Shown here: piece after piece, positions 25,406 to 34,736 of the stretch
How the letters are laid out: every line of letters starts with the position of its first letter
How positions within the stretch are numbered: position 1 is the stretch's first letter
Source: Desmonostoc geniculatum HA4340-LM1
GTDB taxonomy: Bacteria > Cyanobacteriota > Cyanobacteriia > Cyanobacteriales > Nostocaceae
Length of the DNA: 64,000 nucleotides
Assembly: GCA_019359545.1 (NCBI GenBank)
Contig: JAHHHB010000008.1
Coordinates: forward strand, 62,001 to 126,000
Direction: 5' to 3'
Made by a program: the position numbers and the translations under genes
Notes under the pieces: model-generated
The model's database searches: none
What the model was told of the DNA's origin: nothing
Seen by the model: the letters and a program-made list of their open reading frames with translations, nothing else

Positions 25406-28015
25406 ATGTCTTACGAACCCCTGCACCACAAGTATCGCCCCCAGAGTTTTGCTCAACTGGTAGGCCAAGAGGCGATCGCCACCACCCTCACCAATGCGAT
25501 CGGCACATCGAAAATTGCCCCCGCTTATTTGTTTACTGGCCCTAGAGGTACAGGGAAAACTTCTAGTGCGCGAATTTTAGCTAAATCTCTTAATTGTCTC
25601 AAAAGTGACAAGCCCACCGCTGAACCCTGCGGTGTCTGTGATGTTTGCCAGGGAATCACCAAAGGCTATTCGTTAGATGTAATTGAAATCGATGCCGCGA
25701 GTAACACTGGTGTCGATAATATCCGCGAGTTGATTGAAAAAGCTCAGTTTGCTCCTGTCCAGTGTCGCTATAAAGTTTATGTGATTGATGAATGCTTAAC
25801 CGGAGATTCTCTAGTCTTTACTGATGAGGGACTTGACAGAATTGACGATCCCAAAATTAAAGACAAGAAGGTTCTGAGTTACAACGACTCATCACACAAG
25901 TGGGAATTTAAGAAAGTTGTCAGGTGGTTAGACCAAGGAGAACGGCAAACCGTGGTTATCAAGACAACTAATCGAGAAATTAGATGTACGGATAATCATT
26001 TGATCGGGACAAACCAGGGATGGATACCAGCAAAGGACGTAAAAGAAGGAGTGAAGATACTATCCCCTATGAATGTGGGTGTCGCATCCTCATTTACAAA
26101 TTTGGTATCGATGGACGTACCCGGAGATTTGTTAGGGGACACCAGTTTAGCATCCCCTCAATGGATTACAAGTTTGGAAACAGTCGAATCTGTTCACCTC
26201 GCTGAGGTTGAGCGAGTTTATGATATTGAAGTGGCGGATAATCATAACTTTGTGGCAAATGGACTTTTGGTGCATAATTGCCACATGCTCAGTAATCAGG
26301 CATTCAATGCGTTATTAAAAACACTAGAAGAACCACCAAGGCACGTAGTTTTTGTGTTGGCAACAACAGACCCACAAAGGGTTTTACCGACAATTATTTC
26401 ACGTTGTCAGCGGTTTGATTTTAGACGTATTCAGTTAGAGGCGATGGTTAAGCATTTAAGTGCGATCGCCTCTAAAGAAAACATTCATATTTCACCCGAT
26501 GCTGTGACTTTGGTAGCCCAACTTGCTCAGGGGGGGTTACGGGATGCTGAAAGTTTGCTTGACCAATTGGCTTTATTAGCGGGTGAAGTGACGCCGGATA
26601 AAGTTTGGGATTTGGTGGGGACGGTAAGCGAACAAGACTTATTGGCGCTTTTAAATGCGATCGCTCAAGATAAACCAGAAACAGTTCTCGACTGTACCCA
26701 CTACATCCTAGATCGTGGTCGAGAACCGCTGACTATTCTGCAAAATCTCGCCGGTTTTTACCGCGATTTACTGATTGCCAGAACAGCACCCAACCGCCAT
26801 GATTTGGTTGCTTGTACTCAGCAAACTTGGAAAGCCCTGGTGGAGTTTGCCCAAAACTGGCACATGAGCATGATTTTAGCCGGACAGGAACACCTGCGAA
26901 AAGCTGAAGTGCAAATCAAAAACAGTACCCAGCCGCGTTTGTGGTTGGAGGTAACAATATTAGGCTTGTTACCCAGTGCAACGAATATTCAGCCACAAGC
27001 CCCAAGTATCCAACCCCAAGTTAATACGCCTGCTGTATCTCCAAATTATCCTCCAGCAGTTGCCCAAAATTATCCAGTCTCTTCTGTACCTTTAACTAAT
27101 GGGCAAACAAATCACAACGGAGCAAACCATCATCTAGCAGGTGTCCAAAATCACCGCGTCACATCATCTTCCCCAGGTGAACGGCAAACAAATCATAATC
27201 CTGCAAACCATCATCAAACAACTGCCCAAAATCAGCCGATCACATCATCTCCCCCAAATGATAGGCAAACAAATCACAATTCTGCTGCTAACTCGGTTTC
27301 ATCACCAACTCCAGAACCTGTAGCTGTTCCTGTACCACCTGTGGACATTGAACCAGTAACTTCAGAAGTTGTTGGTGCGGCACAGTATGACTTAGGCCAG
27401 GTTTGGCAACAGGTGCGGGCTAATTTTCCCATGCCTTCCAGGCAAGCTTTACTGGGGCAAATGTGCCAGCTAATAGAGTTTAACGGGACTGTAGCGCGTG
27501 TTGCTGTCAAAGGCTCTAAATGGTATGAAACACTTAAATCTGATCTGCCGATGATAAAGGCAGCTTTCCATAAGACTTTTGGGTGTGAAGTTCAGGTAAA
27601 TCTAGAACAAGTAACCTCTGTAACTCCTACTTCAACCAGAAATAATCCTGCACCAAAAGACTCTACTCGCCCTCAACAAGCACCTGCTTCCAGTTATAAC
27701 GGGCAAGTTCAGCCTCCAGCACCAGCACCACAGCCAGTTACTCCACCACCAGCAACACCAACCGCACAAGTAAAAACCGAGTCGCCAGCAAGAAATGGCA
27801 ATGGGATGAATGGAAATGGGGTAAAAACTTTGCCTCCACAACCAACCCAAGCACCCCCAGCTAATTGGGAACCGGATGAAGTGGCGATCGCAGCTCAACA
27901 TTTAGCAACATTTTTCAACGGTCAAGTCATCCGCTTCACAGATGACTCAACAGAATTTTCTGATTCCATGACTACACCTGAATGGGTAGAAGAATCAGAA
28001 GTGGATGATGAATAA
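25406..28015 (+). CDS. dnaX: DNA polymerase III gamma/tau subunit containing an intein
   Basis: An 869-aa precursor: clamp-loader ATPase plus a 162-aa intein, leaving 707 aa after splicing. Extein motifs: Walker A GPRGTGKTS (residues 45-53), zinc Cys at 64, 75, 78 and 81, and Walker B VYVIDE directly before the intein. Beyond it: HMLSNQAFNALLKTLEEPP, sensor 1 FVLATTDPQRV, the arginine-finger-containing SRC motif TIISRCQRFDF, and the clamp-loader collar region. Then comes a Pro/Asn/His-rich linker with repeated (R/G)QTNHN blocks, and a C-terminal tau-like domain (DLGQVWQQVRANFPMPSRQA). Start MSYEPLHHKYRP is typical. It is convergent with the glucolipid synthase gene. Confidence 0.95.
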   Translation: MSYEPLHHKYRPQSFAQLVGQEAIATTLTNAIGTSKIAPAYLFTGPRGTGKTSSARILAKSLNCLKSDKPTAEPCGVCDVCQGITKGYSLDVIEIDAASNTGVDNIRELIEKAQFAPVQCRYKVYVIDECLTGDSLVFTDEGLDRIDDPKIKDKKVLSYNDSSHKWEFKKVVRWLDQGERQTVVIKTTNREIRCTDNHLIGTNQGWIPAKDVKEGVKILSPMNVGVASSFTNLVSMDVPGDLLGDTSLASPQWITSLETVESVHLAEVERVYDIEVADNHNFVANGLLVHNCHMLSNQAFNALLKTLEEPPRHVVFVLATTDPQRVLPTIISRCQRFDFRRIQLEAMVKHLSAIASKENIHISPDAVTLVAQLAQGGLRDAESLLDQLALLAGEVTPDKVWDLVGTVSEQDLLALLNAIAQDKPETVLDCTHYILDRGREPLTILQNLAGFYRDLLIARTAPNRHDLVACTQQTWKALVEFAQNWHMSMILAGQEHLRKAEVQIKNSTQPRLWLEVTILGLLPSATNIQPQAPSIQPQVNTPAVSPNYPPAVAQNYPVSSVPLTNGQTNHNGANHHLAGVQNHRVTSSSPGERQTNHNPANHHQTTAQNQPITSSPPNDRQTNHNSAANSVSSPTPEPVAVPVPPVDIEPVTSEVVGAAQYDLGQVWQQVRANFPMPSRQALLGQMCQLIEFNGTVARVAVKGSKWYETLKSDLPMIKAAFHKTFGCEVQVNLEQVTSVTPTSTRNNPAPKDSTRPQQAPASSYNGQVQPPAPAPQPVTPPPATPTAQVKTESPARNGNGMNGNGVKTLPPQPTQAPPANWEPDEVAIAAQHLATFFNGQVIRFTDDSTEFSDSMTTPEWVEESEVDDE
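25793..26278 (+). mobile_element. DnaX mini-intein (162 aa)
   Basis: The intein occupies residues 130-291 of the precursor. It starts with Cys (CLTGDSLVFT), has block B-like TTNREIRCTDNHLIGT, block F VYDIEVADNHNFVANG and ends with LLVHN followed by extein Cys. All residues expected for standard class 1 splicing are present (Cys1, TxNH-type block B, penultimate His, terminal Asn, Cys+1). At 162 aa there is no room for a LAGLIDADG endonuclease. It splits the Walker B DE|CH motif, the known DnaX insertion site in cyanobacteria, so unspliced protein should be inactive. Confidence 0.95.
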
Positions 28016-28204
28016 ATTGGGGATTGGGGACTGGGGACTAGGTATTGGGAATAGGGCATGGGGCATTGGGCACAGGAGGCAGAGGAGCAAAGGGGCGGAG
28101 GGGAAAGATTGCAGCAACTTCTCCTCTGCTCCTCTGCTCCTCTGCCCCCCTGCTCCCTTATCCCCATACCCCAGTCCCCATCCCCTATTCCCCATTCCCT
28201 GTAT
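28016..28204. repeat. Mirror-type G-rich/C-rich repeat between convergent genes
   Basis: G-rich units (GGGGATTGGGGACTGGGG, GGGCATGGGGCATTGGG, GCAGAGGAGC) are followed by complementary C-rich units (CTCCTCTGCTCCTCTGC, CCCCATACCCCAGTCCCC). The whole can fold as a long imperfect hairpin and probably terminates both dnaX and the convergent gene, whose last codons and stop it encodes. Confidence 0.8.
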
Positions 28205-29612
28205 GCAAGGTTTTCACCCATTTCAGGCGCTTTGGTCTGACGGACATCCGGGCGGTAGTACTGCTCATGACTACTAGCCAGTGCAACATGTATAAACTGC
28301 CGCGTACAGTCTGTAACAGTAAGATAAAATACGTAGAAAAGGAGAACTTCTGATCTTGACGTATCCGCCTCAAGCCTGTAAACATGCCCACCATTGACAT
28401 TGTGACAGACAAGCTTGTGATGGGACTTAACATTGGTGGACGATGACGAGCGATCGCCATTAATAAATCTGGTACTGCTGCTGTGGGCAAAATATACATA
28501 ATCAGCATAAACATCAGCAAATCCCAGCTTTTGCGCCCTCCCATGCGGTTTTTGAGAATTAAATCCCAATAATCCAAGTAGCGCTGATATCCGCCTTCTG
28601 CCCAACGGTTGCGCTGATGCCAGAGTGCAACTGCCTTTGTCACTCCTTCTTCTTGGACTGCTGGATGGAAAACACACTCAATATCCCATTTTTGCAAATG
28701 TAAGCGGATTGTTAAATCCAAGTCATCGGTAATGGTTTCTTCATTCCAGCCACCGCAGCTTAAAAGGGCTGAACGCCTGACAAATTGACCATTGCCCCGC
28801 AATTCGCCAATGCCACCAAGGGCTGTCCGCTGTTGCTGAAACCAGGTATCAAGTGCCATTTCTGCCATTTGACCCTTAGTCCAAAAATTTTCTTTGGCGT
28901 TGGCGATCGCTTTTCGCACCTGCACCGCCCCGACGTTTTCTCTTTGGAATAAAGGTATTACCTGTGATAATAAATCTGGCGTCACTTGGGCGTCAGCATC
29001 AAACACAGCGATGATTTCGCCCTTGGTCAGCGGTAATACTTGATTCAATGCGCCAGACTTGCCACCACCAGCGTCTGCTGAACGGGTGAGTACTTTCAGT
29101 TTGTCATATTTCTGCTGTAGTTCTGCTAATAAATGGGGGGTATTATCGGTACTGCGATCGTCAATTACCCATACTTCGTATTTGCCATCTGGATAATCCA
29201 GATTACAAAGATTTTGGGCTAATTTAGCAATTACCGCTTCCTCATTTTTTGCAGCCACTAACACAGATATATAGGGATAATCTCCCTGCATTTCTTTTGG
29301 ATAGCGACGAGGTTTAGTAAACACTACCACCAAAGCATGAAGGCCTAGAACGGTGGTCAATCCTAGTATAAATATAGATGCCCAAGAAACTAAATGTAGA
29401 GCGATCGTGCCACTCCAGACGATAGTCAAGACCAGAGCCGCTTTACGTCTACGACCTTGAAACCGGGATGGTAGAGACACAGTTTCTGTCTCTAACACAG
29501 ACTCCTCATCTACTGAGAGGTCAGACAACAAGGAGTTGAGTGGATCAAGCTCTTGATAAGAATCTTTTTCGGGCCAGGAATTCGCTGGCATAGGTTGCGT
29601 TGCTTGATTCAA
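28185..29612 (-). CDS. mgdA: GT2 glucosyltransferase, probable beta-monoglucosyldiacylglycerol synthase
   Basis: A 475-aa membrane glycosyltransferase. Two N-terminal membrane helices near residues 58-98 (AALVLTIVWSGTIALHL, FILGLTTVLGLHALVV) precede a GT2 domain: VLVAAKNEEAVIAKL, VWVIDDRSTDNT, AVFDADAQ (DxD), TDDLDLT and QRNRWAEG (QxxRW). Further membrane segments follow (LLMFMLIMYILPTAAVPD, TYFILLLQTVRGSLYML). Size and order match cyanobacterial MGlcDAG synthase (Sll1377 type), the first step of galactolipid synthesis, which moves glucose from UDP-glucose to diacylglycerol. The last residues (HTGNGE) come from the adjacent repeat. Other GT2 enzymes such as cellulose-synthase-like proteins are possible alternatives. 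Confidence 0.8.
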   Translation of the reverse strand: MNQATQPMPANSWPEKDSYQELDPLNSLLSDLSVDEESVLETETVSLPSRFQGRRRKAALVLTIVWSGTIALHLVSWASIFILGLTTVLGLHALVVVFTKPRRYPKEMQGDYPYISVLVAAKNEEAVIAKLAQNLCNLDYPDGKYEVWVIDDRSTDNTPHLLAELQQKYDKLKVLTRSADAGGGKSGALNQVLPLTKGEIIAVFDADAQVTPDLLSQVIPLFQRENVGAVQVRKAIANAKENFWTKGQMAEMALDTWFQQQRTALGGIGELRGNGQFVRRSALLSCGGWNEETITDDLDLTIRLHLQKWDIECVFHPAVQEEGVTKAVALWHQRNRWAEGGYQRYLDYWDLILKNRMGGRKSWDLLMFMLIMYILPTAAVPDLLMAIARHRPPMLSPITSLSVTMSMVGMFTGLRRIRQDQKFSFSTYFILLLQTVRGSLYMLHWLVVMSSTTARMSVRPKRLKWVKTLHTGNGE

Positions 29613-30223
29613 AAACCACTATTTGTCTACAGTTAGTAATTTTACGGACAAATATCCCTAACTACTTTTCCCGAAATTACTCGGAATGGGCAAACTGTAA
29701 TACCCGCTATCCCTAAGCCAAGAGCTTCCGGGACTACCGTTGTTGTCACTGGTACTGTGCTTAGTGACCTCGCATCAACCACATTTGCCACTCTTATACA
29801 CAGGCTTGATTACTTTGATAGCCCCTTGGCCAGCAAGCTTGTCAAGTATGGAGTTTCACTAACGGAGACTCCAGTTTAGGCGAAGTGATAGCAAGTTAGC
29901 AGCACCTTGTCCTTGGGAAAAACAGCAATAACAGTATCCACCACCACTTGAAAGCAGGGATTTTTTAGTGTATTGCCCCCAACTTCGATAAAAGTTAATG
30001 CAGCCTTATTGTAACCGAAATTTTAATATTTCTTAGCAGTAACTTCATTTATTGGGTATTGTCATTTAGTCATTTGTCATTAGTTTTTCTCCCCATCTCC
30101 CCACACTCCCCACACTCCCCACTCCCCATTCCCCATTCCCTACTATGTGCCTTAGACACATTTTTTGGGAATACTACTAAGAGCTTATCCCCAGTTGCCA
30201 ACTAACTTCAGGAATATTTAACA
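29613..30223. other. Gap without recognisable gene
   Basis: A 611-base divergent gap. The first 400 bases are unique-looking with no convincing open frame on either strand. At 30055-30148 are TCATTTGTCATTAG units and C-rich CTCCCCACACTCCCC units. Both flanking genes need promoters here; none can be assigned with confidence. Confidence 0.55.
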
Positions 30224-30598
30224 ATGTCTATTGAGCAACTCCAACCAGCCACTCAACAACAAGCCAGTGTTTACTTACCTTACGTTCAGGGCGCTAAAAG
30301 GAATTTTTTACCCTTTGCCATTAGTCTTTATCAAAAAGGGGTCTTGGAGGGACACCGAAAAATAGAAGCTAGTGAGCATGTCCCTTTTGTCGCTTCCTGG
30401 AATGTTGCTACTCTACCTTCAGATTTAACACGTTGTCGAGTACAGTTTGATGGCAATGCTGAACTGAGTTACGAACTAATGATGGCCAGTTTCGAGTTTA
30501 TTAATTTTTTAATTGAACTTATGGAAAACTATAAACGTTACCGCGCCACCGATTTTTCACAAGCGTTTTATCGCAAGCTGCTACGCATAGATGATTGA
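30224..30598 (+). CDS. Conserved cyanobacterial protein of unknown function
   Basis: A 124-aa soluble protein with a well-formed sequence (YVQGAKRNFLPFAISLYQKG, FVASWNVATLPSDLTRC, RVQFDGNAELSYELMMASFEFINFLIELMENYK). The order looks like an alpha/beta fold with a long helix at the C-terminus. It has no signal peptide or membrane segment. I do not recognise the family and give no function. Its start at MSIEQLQP is preceded by AGGAATATTTAACA, an acceptable ribosome-binding site. A hairpin follows at 30606-30631. Confidence 0.75.
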   Translation: MSIEQLQPATQQQASVYLPYVQGAKRNFLPFAISLYQKGVLEGHRKIEASEHVPFVASWNVATLPSDLTRCRVQFDGNAELSYELMMASFEFINFLIELMENYKRYRATDFSQAFYRKLLRIDD

Positions 30599-30605
30599 TG
30601 GAACT

Positions 30606-30631
30606 CAGCCGAACTTTTGCCAGTTCGGCTG
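30606..30631 (+). terminator. Hairpin after the 124-aa gene
   Basis: A perfect nine-base stem (CAGCCGAAC with GTTCGGCTG) and an eight-base loop lie 8 bases after the stop codon. The following T-run is weak, so termination is plausible but not certain. Confidence 0.6.
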
Positions 30632-30849
30632 CTACGAGAAATAAAATTCCCGATTTTTTAGATAAGTCGCCAATCAGAGTCACAAAAGATTAGTTTTATT
30701 TGAATTTTTTAACTAGGAATTACTGGAGTGTGGCAATGTTATTCGATGTTTATTTGTGCCCACCTGCTTAGTAATGTATAATAATTTTCAAGAATTCAGG
30801 GTGCTTGTCAAGCATTAAAGTACTTGCTGGCGCTGCCCAAGCATATTGT

Positions 30850-31110
30850 ATGTATAAATCTGCAATCACCGTTACCGTCAAATTGTTCGCCGCCTATCAA
30901 GAAGCTTTTCAGCTTTCAGAACTGGTACTGGAATTTCCTAATGGTACTCCGGTTAAAGCAGTATGCGATCGCCTCATAGTCGAACACCCCCAACTCTCCC
31001 AATGGCGGAACATCACCCGCTTTGGGATTAATCTCATATTTGTCGAACCAGATACCCTCCTAGAAGATGGCGATGAAGTTGTGTTAATTCCGCCAGTTAG
31101 CGGTGGATAG
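30850..31110 (+). CDS. moaD: Molybdopterin synthase small subunit (MoaD/ThiS family)
   Basis: An 86-aa ubiquitin-like sulfur carrier ending in the required Gly-Gly (LIPPVSGG). Other family features are VTVKLFAAYQEAF, ELVLEFPNGTPVKAVCDRL and EDGDEVVLIPP. The C-terminal Gly is thiocarboxylated and delivers sulfur to molybdopterin. The frame is open back to a TTG at 30805, but the ATG at 30850 gives the normal length. MoaE or MoeB are not nearby. A ThiS-like role cannot be excluded, but the length and the FVEPDTLLEDGDE segment favour MoaD. Confidence 0.85.
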   Translation: MYKSAITVTVKLFAAYQEAFQLSELVLEFPNGTPVKAVCDRLIVEHPQLSQWRNITRFGINLIFVEPDTLLEDGDEVVLIPPVSGG

Positions 31111-31208
31111 AGGAGATGAGGAGGGAGGCAGGGGAGGCAGTCCAGGCAGGGGGAGCAGGGGAAGAATAACTCTTAACTACTGACTCCTAACTCCTAACTC
31201 CTAACTCA
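31108..31208. repeat. G-rich and CTCCTAA repeats
   Basis: GGAGGCAGGGGAGGCAG and GGGGGAGCAGGGG units are followed by repeated ACTCCTAACTC. They fill the spacer between the convergent moaD and DUF11 genes. Confidence 0.75.
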
Positions 31209-31213
31209 GGACT

Positions 31214-33505
31214 CTACTTTACCTTGGCGCGGAAGCGGACAAAGCCGTAAACATCTTTGACTAGAGTCGGTAAATCTGGACTGCGGGTGATATTCACCAC
31301 TACAGCGCCATTGGTGTTTGTACCGCAGGATGATGGGGCTGACTCGTTAGCAGGATAAAAACGTCCGCGATCGCCATCTGCAACATCGCTTAGGTAAACT
31401 GTAGGAGTACTAGAACTAACTGCAAGGGCAATACCTTGATTTGCTGCTGGTAAGCCGCCATCACTGGGTGCATTACCATCAAAAGCAGTGGGAATAAAAG
31501 TAGCATTACTAGGAACTAAGTCGCAGAATTTAACGTTAGTAGCATCATTCGGTCCCTTGGAAAGAAAGTAGATAGTGTATTCCAACTCATCTCCTGGCTT
31601 CACAGTCCCAGCATTAATCAATCCCCGCAAATAGCCAGCAGGCCATTTTGCATCGTTATCATCAGAAGCGTAAGGTTCTGGTGTATAGTTGGCAGCATTT
31701 ATCGCCACGTCGCTACGACCATCTACTATGTCAGTTAAATCTTGATTATTGATGCGGGTGATGCGTTTGACTAACAACAGCTTTGCATTCACAGCATTAA
31801 TAATGTTGAATGTAGCTGGTTCACTTACACCAGGATAATAAGTCCATAAATCCAACCCTTTAGTATCTCCAAAAGAGCCGTTGCATGATGTCCCAGCGTT
31901 ACCAGCGTTACCAGATTGACCAAATTTCCGGTCGTTGCTAGCGGTATCGAAACCGTTAATTGGGTCGCTAAAAGCTGGGTTTGGTGGATTAATCCCACAG
32001 AGTACTTGACCAGTTGTACCAATTTGAGTCTCACCGATTGTTTTATAACCGCGATCGTCATAAAATCCTCTGGTGTTGCCTATAGGATTAGAGGCATTCA
32101 GCATTGTAATGGTAGGGCCACCAGTAAAATTGTTTTCCGCGTCTAGCAAGGGAAAGTGATATTCACCTCCATAAGTTCTGACACGAACTTTGTAATTACT
32201 GCCAACCGGAAAATAATTGTCACTGTTATCTTTACCATCCCAATTAATTACTTGCGGTCCCGTTGTAGGCATAATTCCTCGCAAAAGTCGGTTTTGGGAG
32301 TTAGTGGGGTCAAAATTGCTGCCGTCTCGGCTGATAACGAGTTCGTAAGTACCTGCAAGATTGCTGTCAAAGCTCAAAGTACCCCCTGTCTCGTAAGAAC
32401 TGTTATTTCCTCCAGCTGTGCCGTTGAATTGTAAATTACCAACAACAGGAATAATTGGGCTAAGGGGAATACCAGTTCCCTCTAAAGTCCCATCTCGTCC
32501 GTAACGCTCAACGTATGGAAGTACATTGCTGTCGATGGAGTTCAAAAAGGTAGCATATTGGGGACGAGCCAAGCTAACACCACCTTGGGGATTTGCCAAC
32601 TGACTATCCGCCCCCAGTATGTCGTGGTAGAGAGGCGATACCCCGTCGCTGTCAAAGAAGCCAGTTTGATTACCATAGAGAACAAATCCATTCGGATCTG
32701 TACCCCTGAGTTCTACTTTATATCGGAAGCCATCTGTGGTTACTGGATAGACTGGGAAGTTGAGATATCGACCGTTATTACCAGTAAAAAGAGCGAGATA
32801 ATAGCTAAATAACCGCCCGTTCAAGTCAGTTGTTGAAGTTTGATCGCTGCTACGTACCGTTACATCCCAAGCTGCAACACTAGTTCTTTGTTGATCGTTA
32901 AAGTTGTTGCCACTACCCAAATCAATTTGACCAGTAGGAGTGGCATTAACTGCGGAGTTACCTCCATCAGGCCCGTAGAAAACGATGTCATAAACTCCAG
33001 TGGATGGAGCCTGGTAGTAACAGGGAATATAGCCGTTGGGATTACCTGGGCCAGAAATAGCACGTGGGCCATTTAACTCCTGTTGGCGAGTTGAGATAAA
33101 GCCCCGCCCAGGTTGAGAAGTACACACAAAATCTGCTGTGCCAGGAACAATTTCACTGCCAATACTTCCACTGACACGACCGGGGTTGTAAACGCGCACA
33201 TTACCATTATTTACCCCAACTGCGCTAGAACCCAAAAGAATATACTCATCTTTGTTGGCATAGACTTTGAGTAAAGTTCGTCGCAGCACCAGACCGCCAT
33301 AAGTATCAGTACGCCACTCTAGGTTAGCTCTACTACTGCCGACTGGGGCGGTACTGGGATACAGGGTGCGACTACCTTCAGCTTGAGCAGATGGTATTCC
33401 AAAATTCAGGTAGCACAGTGAGAGAGCAAGGCCAGTTAGTAGTTTTTTATAACGGTTGAGGCGTTTGTTATTGACCGCTAAAAGACATTTTAACAGTAGA
33501 CTCAT
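31214..33505 (-). CDS. Secreted DUF11-containing surface protein
   Basis: A 763-aa exported protein. The signal peptide is basic then hydrophobic (KKLLTGLALSLCYLNFG) with cleavage near SAQAEG (about residue 43). The body is rich in Gly, Asn and Thr and contains Ig-like segments (GTYELVISRDGSNFD; VRVRTYGGEYHFPLLDAENN). A C-terminal DUF11 domain near residues 630-760 is shown by GTVKPGDELEYTIYFLSKGP and NDATNVKFCDLVPSNATFIP. Such proteins are cell-surface or sheath adhesin-like proteins. There is no C-terminal anchor. Function beyond that is unknown. It is convergent with moaD. Confidence 0.8.
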   Translation of the reverse strand: MSLLLKCLLAVNNKRLNRYKKLLTGLALSLCYLNFGIPSAQAEGSRTLYPSTAPVGSSRANLEWRTDTYGGLVLRRTLLKVYANKDEYILLGSSAVGVNNGNVRVYNPGRVSGSIGSEIVPGTADFVCTSQPGRGFISTRQQELNGPRAISGPGNPNGYIPCYYQAPSTGVYDIVFYGPDGGNSAVNATPTGQIDLGSGNNFNDQQRTSVAAWDVTVRSSDQTSTTDLNGRLFSYYLALFTGNNGRYLNFPVYPVTTDGFRYKVELRGTDPNGFVLYGNQTGFFDSDGVSPLYHDILGADSQLANPQGGVSLARPQYATFLNSIDSNVLPYVERYGRDGTLEGTGIPLSPIIPVVGNLQFNGTAGGNNSSYETGGTLSFDSNLAGTYELVISRDGSNFDPTNSQNRLLRGIMPTTGPQVINWDGKDNSDNYFPVGSNYKVRVRTYGGEYHFPLLDAENNFTGGPTITMLNASNPIGNTRGFYDDRGYKTIGETQIGTTGQVLCGINPPNPAFSDPINGFDTASNDRKFGQSGNAGNAGTSCNGSFGDTKGLDLWTYYPGVSEPATFNIINAVNAKLLLVKRITRINNQDLTDIVDGRSDVAINAANYTPEPYASDDNDAKWPAGYLRGLINAGTVKPGDELEYTIYFLSKGPNDATNVKFCDLVPSNATFIPTAFDGNAPSDGGLPAANQGIALAVSSSTPTVYLSDVADGDRGRFYPANESAPSSCGTNTNGAVVVNITRSPDLPTLVKDVYGFVRFRAKVK

Positions 33506-34044
33506 TTATGCTTCACTAGCTCCTGATTTTAATTGAATGAGTGCCATGTTTGCGACAAGGCACTCTGTGTCTAAGCAAAATTTAAAAGGCACTTATAAAA
33601 AAGAATCAAAACTCTTATGCACTTAGGCGATGCCTGGTTTTAGGTTACCCAAGTTGTACGAAAATCTACCATCTTGATTCACATCTAGTGTGGCGATCGC
33701 TCTACAATTCTTAAATCGATATAACTAGCCCTTCAACAGTGTAGATGCGGTTTATAACCACCTGTTTTCCGTCGATTAAACCTCTGCGTTACTTTGCGCC
33801 AACCTTTGCGATCGCTCTGCGTTTAAAAATACTACCTTTTTCAACGCAAAGGGACAGAGAGTAAACGCAAAGGAACGCAGAGTTTTGCCAAATTTAATAT
33901 TCAAGTTGAGCCAAGCGTTCGCAATTTTTTAAAAGTATAATCACAGAGCTAATTCTTATTCACTCAATAAATTGCTCTGGCAGGTTTTCGGTATATTATC
34001 GTAATCATTAATCGATAATTTTATGTAATTAAACTTTACAGATA
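33506..34044. other. Gap with an inverted CTTTGCG repeat
   Basis: A 539-base divergent gap. About 33783-33892 carries CTCTGCGTTACTTTGCG and, inverted, CGCAAAGGAACGCAGAG with an inner CGCAAAG, a large imperfect hairpin of a type common in cyanobacteria. Two HIP1 sites are present. No gene is supported. Confidence 0.6.
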
Positions 34045-34714
34045 ATGGCTGATAACCCTTTTTTGGCTGCGGGGATGATTGAAGATCCCAGGCTGTTTGT
34101 GGGGCGTAAAGATGAATTAAATGCGATCGCTGATGGATAGCAACGCCTTGATGTTAGTGGTGGCTTCCCGCAAACAATTGGATGTTTATGCTAACGAGCA
34201 TCGGTTTGTCTCTAGTTTTTTCAATCTTGGTCACACTATTTATTTGCAAGAACTGACGACAGATGAGGCGATTGAACTGTCGCGTTTGCCAAGTCGGTCT
34301 AGCAATGGTGCTGCTTTGAGTGTAGACGAGCAGAGTCATGTGCAGCAATGGGGCGATCGTCATCCTTACAAGTTGCAATTGGCTGGTTACTATTTGTGGG
34401 AAGCACGTCAACAAGGCAAGTCAATTAAGTGGGCGAAACAGGAGTTTAAACAACAGCTTACTAAAGCTAAATCAGCATCCAATGGACAGCGATGGCAATT
34501 ATGGCTGCGTCGGTTAGTTTGGGATTTGCCAGTGCGTCTAGCAGAGAATGACCGTAATTTACTCCGGCGCTTAATTTAAGGGGAAACTCCCACACCACAA
34601 GACAAAGGTGTTGTCCGCAAACTAGCACGAAAAGAAATCTTGACTCCAGAAGGCGATGCCTTTCAAGTGCTTTTGGTGCAAAAATATGTAGAACAGGTGC
34701 TAGAAGAAGAGTAA
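34045..34714 (+). pseudogene. Internally deleted AAA/STAND-type ATPase
   Basis: The N-terminus (MADNPFLAAGMIEDPRLFVG and RKDELNAIA) is that of a cyanobacterial AAA/STAND-type ATPase. At the HIP1 octamer 34123-34130 the frame changes: the first frame stops at 34140, while the following part (MRSLMDSNALMLVVASRK, then FVSSFFNLGHTIYLQELTTDEA and HPYKLQLAGYYLWEA) continues the same protein family in another frame from about 34121. The P-loop and Walker B region between these two parts is missing. A further in-frame TAA at 34577 interrupts the tail, which goes on to LVQKYVEQVLEEE at 34714. Thus the gene has one internal deletion with frameshift and one nonsense mutation. Confidence 0.85.
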
Positions 34715-34736
34715 GGGCACAGCAACACTACCAAGT

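Noticed and set aside
27922-28677. Minus-strand open frame of 251 codons spanning the end of dnaX and the glucolipid synthase
   Set aside because: It overlaps two well-supported genes in other frames and runs through repeat DNA.
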